64,000 nucleotides of DNA from Gloeobacter kilaueensis JS1 (GTDB taxonomy: Bacteria; Cyanobacteriota; Cyanobacteriia; Gloeobacterales; Gloeobacteraceae), in NCBI RefSeq assembly GCF_000484535.1, contig NC_022600.1:1-64000 (forward strand), in the 5' to 3' direction. The notes under the pieces were generated by a model. It saw only the letters and a list, made by a program, of their open reading frames with translations. It was not told the DNA's origin and ran no database searches. The translations under genes and the position numbers were made by a program. Positions within the stretch are counted from its first letter, which is position 1. The number at the start of each line of letters is the position of its first letter. Shown in pieces: positions 52,803 to 59,697 of this stretch.

Positions 52803-53557
52803 TACGGTTCCCATTCGCCCGCGTCCTGATTCTGGGTAAGATCCAGAAAAATCGATTCGAGCGTGCCGCCCGCTTCTCCTGCCTGGACCCGCAGCTCGTC
52901 GAGAGTGCCCTCGGCCACCAATTTTCCGCGATCGATGATCCCGATGCGCTGGGCCAGGCGCTCGGCAATTTCCATGATGTGGGTGGTGAGGATCACAGTA
53001 TTGCCCTGCCGGACGTACTGCACCAGCATGTCCTTGACCAGCCGGGCCGCCGCCGCATCCAGACCGGTGAGCGGTTCATCGAGGATGATGAGCCGGGGCT
53101 GGTGGATGAACGCTCCGGCCAGAGCCAGCTTCTGCTTCATCCCCCGCGAAAAAGTTTCGCTCAGCTGGGCGCGCACTTCCCATAGTTGCAACTGCTTGAG
53201 CAATTCTGTTGCCCTGCCCTCGGCCTCACCGGCAGACATCCCCCAGAGTCCGGCGACAAATTCGAGATACTCGATCGGGCTGAGCTTGCCATAGAGCAGC
53301 GGGTCGTCGGGCAGGTAGGCGAGCAGCCGCCTGGCCTCTGTACCGGCGCGGATGGTGCTGTGCCCGAGGATAAGCGCGTCGCCGCTGTCGGGCTGCAACA
53401 GACCCGCGACCATCCGGAGGGTCGTCGTCTTCCCGGCACCGTTCGGCCCGAGCAGGGCGTAGAACGAACCCTGGGCAATGGTCAGATTCAGCCCATCGAC
53501 GGCCTGACGGGCACCGTAGCGCTTGCTGAGAAAGACCAGTTCCAGGGCCGCTGTCAT
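52802..53557 (-). CDS. ABC transporter ATP-binding protein (exporter type)
   Basis: A 251-residue ATPase: Walker A GPNGAGKTT at 37-45, the Q-loop, signature FSRGMKQKLALAGAF, Walker B RLIILDEPLTGLD and H-loop ILTTHIMEIAERLAQR. It belongs to the CcmA/drug-exporter group (ABC-2 systems). ATG at 53557. Its stop overlaps the start of the permease gene, so a two-gene transporter is formed; the phospholipase-D-type gene lies 24 bases upstream on the same strand. Confidence 0.9.
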   Translation of the reverse strand: MTAALELVFLSKRYGARQAVDGLNLTIAQGSFYALLGPNGAGKTTTLRMVAGLLQPDSGDALILGHSTIRAGTEARRLLAYLPDDPLLYGKLSPIEYLEFVAGLWGMSAGEAEGRATELLKQLQLWEVRAQLSETFSRGMKQKLALAGAFIHQPRLIILDEPLTGLDAAAARLVKDMLVQYVRQGNTVILTTHIMEIAERLAQRIGIIDRGKLVAEGTLDELRVQAGEAGGTLESIFLDLTQNQDAGEWEP

Positions 53558-53581
53558 GTCTTTTTCACCGTCGCATTCACT

Positions 53582-54931
53582 TTACCTTACAACCCCACTG
53601 CGGCAGCCCGCCGGGGCGCGGCTCAGGGTACGGGCGTAGAGCCGTCTGAACTCCCGCTCGAAGTGGGCCGCCACCAGAGCGCTATCGACGATGAGAAAGC
53701 TCTCGTCGTTGCGCGCATCGGCTGCTGCCGACCAGTTGTGGGAGCCGGTAAGCACTATCTGGCCATCGATGACGGCGAACTTGTGGTGGAGCTTGTCGCC
53801 TCGGGGAATGAGGGCGACGCCCACGGCGTTTGCTTCTGAGCACCGGCCCGCCCGCCAGAAACTTTGTCCCAGACTGTAGCTTCGATCGGCGAAACCCGGA
53901 TCGAGGGTGCCGCGCACCCGGACGCCCCGAGCGATGGCCCGGTGCAGAGCCTGAGCAATTTCAGGTGAGCTGAAGACGAAGAGGGCAAAATCGACCGTTC
54001 GCCGCGCCCGGTCGATGGCGCGCACGATCTGGGCGTTGATGCCGGTGGTGCTGTCGTCGGGGCCGAACTGCACGCCCACCGCCCCAGCGCCCACCTCGAC
54101 TGTCCGGAGGGGCCGTACCGGCTTGGCGCGGCCAAAGCGGCTATCTGCCGCCCCACCCGGACCGTCTCCCCACATCAGGGCAAATTCTTCGGCAAACAGA
54201 GCGGCGACGGCGGGGCTGGCAATCACCAGCAGATGGTTGACGTTGCCCAGGGTGGCCGGGTCGTCCGCATCGCCGTGGGTGTCGCTCGCTGTAAAGTTGG
54301 TCGAACCTGTCACCACGCGCTCGCCATCGATGACGACGAACTTGTGGTGCATGATGCCGCTACCCCGCGTGCCTCCGGCGGTGTCGTCGATCCTGGCGAT
54401 ACCGGCGTTGTTCAAGATCGTGAGCGGGTCGCGCCGCTGCAGCTCGCCGTAATCGATCCGCTTATCGCCGTTTTGATCGACCGAGTGGTACCAGCGGCTG
54501 TAGGCGGCCCGGTCGGTGGCTTTGAGCTGAGTCGAAAAGGCGACGGCAGCAAAGTCGCGGTTGTAGGTGTGCTCGAAGATGACGCGCACCGTCACGCCTC
54601 GGGCCGCACAGTCGGCCAGAGCCAGGGCAATACCCGGTAAATCCAGTTCGTGGATGGCCAGATCGACGCTGCTTCTGGCCTGACGCAACTGGGCGACAAT
54701 CTGGGCTTCGAGGTCGTCGCCGTAGCGCTCCAGGCCGCGATAGTCGGTATAGCGGTGGCTGTGGGCCTGGTTAAAGTAGACCCGGATGAGCGGGTGCTGG
54801 GGCAGGGCGGCTTCTAGAGGTGCTTCTAAGCCCGGCGGCACCAGCGGTACCACCGGCTGCCAGCGCCACCAGAGCGCGGCGAGCACCGCTATTGCAAAGC
54901 ACCAGTAAAAAGCTTTTGGGGCGAGCGGCAC
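53582..54931 (-). CDS. Phospholipase D-type protein with EF-hand-like loop
   Basis: A 449-residue PLD-superfamily protein anchored by an N-terminal helix (FYWCFAIAVLAALWW). Two catalytic HxKx4D motifs: H195-K197-D202 (MHHKFVVID) and H382-K384-D389 (LHHKFAVID), with the following asparagine loops STNFTASD and SHNWSAA. Between them is a perfect EF-hand-type calcium loop, D152-E163 (DQNGDKRIDYGE), inserted before the first HKD. PLD proteins cut phosphodiester bonds in lipids or nucleic acids; this one would act outside the cytoplasm, perhaps calcium-controlled. Activity is inference. Confidence 0.85.
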   Translation of the reverse strand: MPLAPKAFYWCFAIAVLAALWWRWQPVVPLVPPGLEAPLEAALPQHPLIRVYFNQAHSHRYTDYRGLERYGDDLEAQIVAQLRQARSSVDLAIHELDLPGIALALADCAARGVTVRVIFEHTYNRDFAAVAFSTQLKATDRAAYSRWYHSVDQNGDKRIDYGELQRRDPLTILNNAGIARIDDTAGGTRGSGIMHHKFVVIDGERVVTGSTNFTASDTHGDADDPATLGNVNHLLVIASPAVAALFAEEFALMWGDGPGGAADSRFGRAKPVRPLRTVEVGAGAVGVQFGPDDSTTGINAQIVRAIDRARRTVDFALFVFSSPEIAQALHRAIARGVRVRGTLDPGFADRSYSLGQSFWRAGRCSEANAVGVALIPRGDKLHHKFAVIDGQIVLTGSHNWSAAADARNDESFLIVDSALVAAHFEREFRRLYARTLSRAPAGCRSGVVR

Positions 54932-55044
54932 AGGCTGAATTCCGGTTGCGAGCCGCCCCCAGTATCACCAGCCTGTCATTCTCGCCTCCAGGCAACGCTG
55001 GGGGCACCGGGCCCACTCGCTGCCGCACGTCCGGTAAGACCCAG

Positions 55045-55686
55045 CTAACTGTCCGTCCAGACAATCAGGCGAATCGGGGTGGGGTTGTAGCCGTTGCAGG
55101 GGTTGTTCATCTGCGGACAGTTAGAGATCACCACCAGCACGTCCGTCTCGGCGATGAGATCGACCGTACTGCCGGGATCGGAGATGCCGTCTACGATCTC
55201 AAGGCTGCCCTCGGGCGTGACCGGCACGTTCATAAAAAAGTTGATGTTGCTCACCAGGTCGCGCTTGCCCAGGCCGTACCAGCCCAGGGCGGTCAGAAAA
55301 TTTTCGACGCAGGCGTGCTGCCATTTTTTGTCGAGGCCGAAGCGCACGGAGTTGCTCTCACAGCTGCAGGCACCGCCGGAGGTGTCGTGGCGGCCAACGC
55401 TGTCGGCGACGATCCTCATCAGCACATTGCCGTCGCTGGAGTAGAGCTTGCTGCCGGTGGTCAAAAAGATGTTGTTCTGGGCGCGGATCGTATCGGGGGC
55501 GCTGTAGCGCTCGGCGTAGTCGTGGGCGTTGTAGACCAGAAAATCGACCGCCTGGTTGCCCCCCAGATCGACGATCCTGAGGGTCTGGCCTTTCTCGACG
55601 ACGTGCGCCCAGGGCTTTCGGGCCGGGAGAACCTCGTCGTAGACGATCCGGCCCGGATCGATACCTGTAAGAGCAGTAGCCACCAT
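55045..55686 (-). CDS. DUF1989 protein, urea-carboxylase-associated 2 type (carboxyguanidine deiminase subunit candidate)
   Basis: A 213-residue DUF1989 protein with GQTLRIVDLGGNQAVDFLVYN, the metal-binding cysteines of GGACSCESNSVRFG and NCPQMNNPCNGYNPTPIR near the end. UAAP1/UAAP2 pairs act with guanidine (formerly urea) carboxylase; the two DUF1989 subunits (CgdA/CgdB) convert carboxyguanidine to allophanate and ammonia. The start (55686) lies 14 bases after its partner's stop. With allophanate hydrolase beside it, a route guanidine to ammonia is likely; the carboxylase is not in the window. Confidence 0.85.
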   Translation of the reverse strand: MVATALTGIDPGRIVYDEVLPARKPWAHVVEKGQTLRIVDLGGNQAVDFLVYNAHDYAERYSAPDTIRAQNNIFLTTGSKLYSSDGNVLMRIVADSVGRHDTSGGACSCESNSVRFGLDKKWQHACVENFLTALGWYGLGKRDLVSNINFFMNVPVTPEGSLEIVDGISDPGSTVDLIAETDVLVVISNCPQMNNPCNGYNPTPIRLIVWTDS

Positions 55687-55700
55687 CGTCTGAACCTCCT

Positions 55701-56408
55701 CTAACCCACAAAAAGTGCGTCCGTATTCTCAAAGCCGCGCCTAGCTTCCGCTGAGCCGGTCCGGCACAGGTCCTCCGGGCCGGGCGGGGGTGAATCCCAG
55801 ACAGTGACGCGGATCGCCCCTGGCCCGTAGCTGGAACTCGGATCGAGGGGATGGGGGCAGTTGGCCAGCACAGCGAGCACGTTCATCTCGGCGCGCAGAT
55901 CGATAAAGGCCCCCGCTCTGGAGGCACCTTCTTTCCAGCTCAAACCGCCGTCCGCCTCGACGACGACGTGGGCAAACAGGTTGAAATTAGGAGCGATGTC
56001 CTTTTTACCGAGGTCGCGCTTGGCGAGGGCCAGCAAAAAATTGTCGCGGGCGTTCGGGTAGTCCCCTTCGCCGTACTTTGCCCGGTTGGTGGCCCGGTTG
56101 CTGCACCCGCCCAGGGTGTCGTGGTAACGGGCAGTGTCTTCGGTGATCGAAAAGAGCACCCGGCCCATGTCCGAGTAGAGGACGGACCCTTTGCTCATGA
56201 AGATCCGAAACTGGATCTTGGTGGTGTCGGCGGCGTTGTAGCGCTCGATCGGGTTGTCGGCGTTGTAGGCGAGCAGGGCCACGCCCCGCGAGCCCTCTAG
56301 ATCTGTCACCCGCAGGGTCGTCCCCCGCCGGATCACCCGCGACCAGTAAGCGCCTCCCGGTACCACCTCTTCCCAGATCACCCGCACTGGCTCTGTATGC
56401 TCGGACAT
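55701..56408 (-). CDS. DUF1989 protein, urea-carboxylase-associated 1 type (carboxyguanidine deiminase subunit candidate)
   Basis: The 235-residue partner of the next gene. It has RGTTLRVTDLEGSRGVALLAYN, the cysteine motif TLGGCSNRATNRAKYG and NCPHPLDPSSSYGPGAIRVTVWD, which parallel motifs in the second DUF1989 protein and so suggest a heteromeric enzyme. ATG at 56408 follows GGGAG; longer starts run into the regulatory region. The gene diverges from allophanate hydrolase over an NtcA site, so it should be turned on under nitrogen shortage. Confidence 0.85.
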   Translation of the reverse strand: MSEHTEPVRVIWEEVVPGGAYWSRVIRRGTTLRVTDLEGSRGVALLAYNADNPIERYNAADTTKIQFRIFMSKGSVLYSDMGRVLFSITEDTARYHDTLGGCSNRATNRAKYGEGDYPNARDNFLLALAKRDLGKKDIAPNFNLFAHVVVEADGGLSWKEGASRAGAFIDLRAEMNVLAVLANCPHPLDPSSSYGPGAIRVTVWDSPPPGPEDLCRTGSAEARRGFENTDALFVG

Positions 56409-56433
56409 GCTGTGCTCCCAACTGCTGCCATCA

Positions 56434-56482
56434 AGGATAGGTAAGCCCTCCTGGGGGGAATTGATGTAGCAATAGCTACATC
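56434..56482. promoter_or_regulatory. Divergent NtcA-regulated promoter of the guanidine/allophanate genes
   Basis: The NtcA box TGTA-N8-TACA sits at 56465-56480 (GTA 56466-56468, TAC 56477-56479) in the perfect palindrome GATGTAGC-AATA-GCTACATC (56463-56482). On the minus strand a TAN3T-type TATCCT (56439-56434) follows after 26 bases; on the plus strand a weak CAAGAT lies at the canonical 22. NtcA is the nitrogen-limitation activator of cyanobacteria. Confidence 0.75.
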
Positions 56483-56532
56483 CTGCCCATCCCCAGGCGC
56501 GCAAGATGGGCGGGCACAGCAGGAAGTATACC

Positions 56533-58347
56533 GTGCCCATCGATCGCCCCTTCAGCCTGGATCTGCAGTCTCTTGGCAAGCTTTACCGGACAGGAACGGT
56601 GCGACCGGAGGCAGTGATCGATCGAGTCTACAGGCAGATCGAGGGCTACGCCGACCCGGCTTTGTGGATCACGCTTTTGCCCCACGAGCAGGTGCGCGCG
56701 AGCGCGCAGGCACTGGCCCAGAGCGATCCGGCCACTTTGCCTCTCTACGGCGTTCCCTTTGCGATCAAGGACAACCTGGACCTGGCCGGGGTGCCCACCA
56801 CCGCCGGTTGCCCAGAATTTGCTTACCTGCCGGAGCGATCGGCTACCGTCGTCGAGCGGCTGTGCGCCGCCGGAGCGATCCCGGTGGGCAAGGTGAACCT
56901 CGATCAGTTCGCGACCGGCCTGGTGGGGGTGCGATCACCCTACGGCGTCTGCCGCAATCCCTTCGACGAGCGCTACATCGCTGGGGGTTCCAGCGCCGGC
57001 TCGGCGGTGGCGGTGGCAGCCGGGATGGTGAGCTTTGCCCTGGGCAGCGACACGGCGGGTTCCGGGCGGGTACCGGCAGCATTTAATAACCTCGTTGGCC
57101 TCAAACCCAGCCGGGGGCTCGTGAGTACGCGCGGCCTGGTTCCGGCGGTGCGCAGCCTCGATTGCGTCTCGATCTTTGCGCTCACCTGCGCCGATGCGGC
57201 GACGATCCTGCAGGTAGGGGCGGCCTACGATCCCGCCGATCCGTTCTCGCGCCGCCCCCAGGTGCGCCCGGTGCCGCCCATCGCCGGTCTGCGGGTCGGG
57301 GTTCCCGAGCCGGAGGCGCTGCAATTTTTTGGCGACACCCAGGCCGAGCAACTTTACCGGCAGAACCTCACGCGTCTGGAAGCGCTCGGTTGCCGGATCG
57401 TCGGTATTCATTTTCAAGACTTTGCCGAGGCGGCCCACCTGCTCTACGGCGGGCCGTGGGTGGCGGAGCGGCTGGCGGCAGTGGGGGGTTTTATCGCCCG
57501 TCACCCCGAGGCGGTCCATCCGGTGGTGCGCGAGATCATCGCCGGTGCCGCCCGCTACGACGCCGTTTCTGCCTACCGGGCGACTTATGCTCTCGCCGAA
57601 TTGCGCCGCCGGGTCGAAGCGCAGTGGCAGGCGATGGACGTTCTGGTTCTCCCCACCACCGGCACGATCTACACGATCGCCGAAGTCGAGGCGGAGCCTG
57701 TCGCCCTCAACAGCAACCTGGGCTTTTACACCAACTTCGCCAACCTGCTCGATCTGTGCGCCGTATCGGTGCCGGGCGGCTTCAACGACCGGGGTCTGCC
57801 CACGGGGGTGAGCCTGTTTGCTCCCGCTTTTTCTGAAACGCTGCTCTGCCGCCTGGGTGCCGCTCTGCACGCCGCGTTGCCCGCTGCCACCCTGGGGGCG
57901 ACGGGTATAGCGCTGCCGCCAGGGCCGGAGCCTTTTGCGGACGCCCTGCCAGCCGCAGGCGATCACGTCTCGATCGCCGTGGTCGGCGCACACCTGAGCG
58001 GCCAGCCCCTCAACTACCAGCTCACCGAGTTGGGCGGCAAGCTTGTGCGCGCCTGCCGCACCGCTCCCTGCTACCGGCTCTACGCGCTTACCAAAGAAAA
58101 AATACCGAAGCCCGGCCTCCTCCGCCAGGAGGAAGGCGACGGCTTTGCGATTGCCCTCGAAGTCTGGCAGTTGCCCGTCGCCGGGTTTGGCCGCTTCGTC
58201 GCCAATATTCCGCCCCCCCTTGGGATCGGCACCCTGATGCTCGAAGACGGCGAGTTGGTCAAAGGTTTTTTATGCGAAGCCTGGGCAGTCAGAGGCGAGC
58301 CGGATATCTCCCACCTGGGCGGCTGGCTTGCGTACCTTAAAAGCTGA
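56533..58347 (+). CDS. atzF: Allophanate hydrolase
   Basis: Splits allophanate into two ammonia and CO2, the last step of urea-amidolyase and guanidine routes. The 604-residue protein has the amidase-signature domain with the K-S-S triad K79 (FAIKDN), cis-Ser S153-S154 region (GGSSAGSA) and nucleophile S177 (SDTAGSGR), and the C-terminal allophanate hydrolase domain (about 450-604, LEVWQLPVAGFGRFV) that separates it from ordinary amidases. GTG at 56533 has AGGAAG six bases upstream; an ATG at 56506 lies in the promoter and is less likely. It diverges from the DUF1989 pair. Confidence 0.92.
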   Translation: MPIDRPFSLDLQSLGKLYRTGTVRPEAVIDRVYRQIEGYADPALWITLLPHEQVRASAQALAQSDPATLPLYGVPFAIKDNLDLAGVPTTAGCPEFAYLPERSATVVERLCAAGAIPVGKVNLDQFATGLVGVRSPYGVCRNPFDERYIAGGSSAGSAVAVAAGMVSFALGSDTAGSGRVPAAFNNLVGLKPSRGLVSTRGLVPAVRSLDCVSIFALTCADAATILQVGAAYDPADPFSRRPQVRPVPPIAGLRVGVPEPEALQFFGDTQAEQLYRQNLTRLEALGCRIVGIHFQDFAEAAHLLYGGPWVAERLAAVGGFIARHPEAVHPVVREIIAGAARYDAVSAYRATYALAELRRRVEAQWQAMDVLVLPTTGTIYTIAEVEAEPVALNSNLGFYTNFANLLDLCAVSVPGGFNDRGLPTGVSLFAPAFSETLLCRLGAALHAALPAATLGATGIALPPGPEPFADALPAAGDHVSIAVVGAHLSGQPLNYQLTELGGKLVRACRTAPCYRLYALTKEKIPKPGLLRQEEGDGFAIALEVWQLPVAGFGRFVANIPPPLGIGTLMLEDGELVKGFLCEAWAVRGEPDISHLGGWLAYLKS

Positions 58348-58398
58348 GCCAGCCTCGATTTCTGCCAGAATTTAACAAACGTCCCTGGAGTTCAGCCA

Positions 58399-58959
58399 GT
58401 GGCCACGCTGTCTACAAGGCTTTTTACGCGCCAGGAATACCACCGAATCCTCGCAGCCGGGATACTCGGTCCGGACGAAAACATCGAACTGCTGGAAGGA
58501 CAGATCCTCTCTATGCCTCCTCAGGGACCATTACACGCCGCCGTGGTGCGGCGGCTCCTGCAGGCGCTTTTGGCCCTGGGCTACCCGCTCGGACAGCTCA
58601 TCAGCGAACAGCCGATTGCCCTGGAGGACAACAGTGAACCGGTTCCAGATGTGTTTCTGGTCGAACCGGATCCGGCTGGATTGGACTACGAGGATGGTCA
58701 TCCGACAGCGGAGCGAGTGTTACTTGTCGCAGAAGTCTCCGCTTCGACCCTGAATCTGGATCTTTCTACAAAAGCGCGTGCCTACGCCAGGGCTGGTATC
58801 CCTGTTTATTGGGTGATCGATGTCGAGGCTGCCCGGCTCTTTGAGCACACCCAGCCGACTGCCGGGGTGTACCAGAGCGTCGTCCTCCACGACCGCGCTG
58901 CTACCGTTAGTCTGCCCAACGGTGCCGGACTCGAAGTGGGTCAGCTCTTTCGACGTTAA
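58399..58959 (+). CDS. Uma2-family putative restriction-type endonuclease (DUF820)
   Basis: A 186-residue Uma2/DUF820 protein with a PD-(D/E)xK nuclease fold. Catalytic positions: D in EPVPDVFLV, E in LLVAEVSAS and K in STKARAYA, preceded by ELLEGQILSMPPQGPLHAAV. Cyanobacteria have dozens of these genes, many mobile, with unknown targets. GTG start at 58399. It stands alone after allophanate hydrolase. Confidence 0.87.
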   Translation: MATLSTRLFTRQEYHRILAAGILGPDENIELLEGQILSMPPQGPLHAAVVRRLLQALLALGYPLGQLISEQPIALEDNSEPVPDVFLVEPDPAGLDYEDGHPTAERVLLVAEVSASTLNLDLSTKARAYARAGIPVYWVIDVEAARLFEHTQPTAGVYQSVVLHDRAATVSLPNGAGLEVGQLFRR

Positions 58960-59062
58960 GCAAACCTGAGTTCGAGGGGGCGATTCTTTTTAAACCACTG
59001 GTGCCTGTAGGACTGGGCCTGACACGGCTGCCCTTGACCATTGCCAGGTATTTAGATAAACT

Positions 59063-59088
59063 TCTAATTAGATATTTATCTAATTAGA
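59063..59088. promoter_or_regulatory. ArsR/SmtB-type 12-2-12 operator
   Basis: TCTAATTAGATA (59063-59074) and its exact complement (59077-59088) are separated by two bases, the 12-2-12 form known for SmtB/ArsR operators. It lies three bases before the ATG and covers the Shine-Dalgarno region, so the regulator could repress itself. Part of a further half site TTTAGATAAA is at 59051-59060. Confidence 0.85.
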
Positions 59089-59091
59089 GAG

Positions 59092-59673
59092 ATGGAGCGC
59101 ACGGAGTTTCAGGTATTGCTCGATTTTTTCAAGGCTCTGGCGAACGAGAGCCGCCTGAAGATGGCGGGGTTGTTGTCCACTCGGGAGCACAGTGTCGAAG
59201 AACTGGCGGTTCTGCTGCGCTTGAAGGAGCCGACCGTCTCGCACCACCTGGCCGTCCTCAAGGGGGCGCGGCTCGTGCAGATGCGCGCCGAGGGCAACAC
59301 CCACTGGTATCGCCTCGATCCCGAGGTGCTGCAGACGATGAGTCAGGTGTACTTGAGCCCCACTCGCGTGAGTGAACTGGCTCCGCAGGTGATGGAGGAT
59401 GCCTGGGAGTGCAAGATTCTCACCAACTTCTTCGACGGTCAGCGACTCAAAGAAATTCCCGCCAGCCGCAAAAAGCGCTGGGTCATCCTCAAGTGGCTGG
59501 CGCAGCGCTTCGAGCCGGATGTCGCCTACGCGGAGGCCCAGGTCAACGAAACGCTCAAACGCCACCACCCCGACTGCGCCACCCTGCGCCGCGAACTGAT
59601 CGGTTATCGGATGATGGAGCGCGAGCAGGGCATCTACCGATTGCTGCCCGAGGAGCAGTGGCAGCCGGCTTGA
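59092..59673 (+). CDS. ArsR-family regulator with DUF2087 domain
   Basis: A 193-residue protein: winged helix of the ArsR type at residues 1-85 (ALANESRLKMAGLLS, VEELAVLLRLKEPTVSHHLAVLKGARL), then DUF2087 in the C-terminal half (LKEIPASRKKRWVILKWLAQRF, ELIGYRMMEREQGIYRLLP). Metal cysteine ligands of classical ArsR are absent (only C136 and later), so the signal is something else. ATG at 59092 is next to a perfect operator, which predicts autorepression. It is convergent with the histidine kinase. Confidence 0.88.
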   Translation: MERTEFQVLLDFFKALANESRLKMAGLLSTREHSVEELAVLLRLKEPTVSHHLAVLKGARLVQMRAEGNTHWYRLDPEVLQTMSQVYLSPTRVSELAPQVMEDAWECKILTNFFDGQRLKEIPASRKKRWVILKWLAQRFEPDVAYAEAQVNETLKRHHPDCATLRRELIGYRMMEREQGIYRLLPEEQWQPA

Positions 59674-59697
59674 CCCTGGGCTGCCGACGGCTCGTTT

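Noticed and set aside
56409-56532. Guanidine riboswitch before the DUF1989 and allophanate genes
   Set aside because: Neither the paired ACGR-loop hairpins of the class II form nor conserved class I/III elements are visible; the palindrome fits NtcA better.
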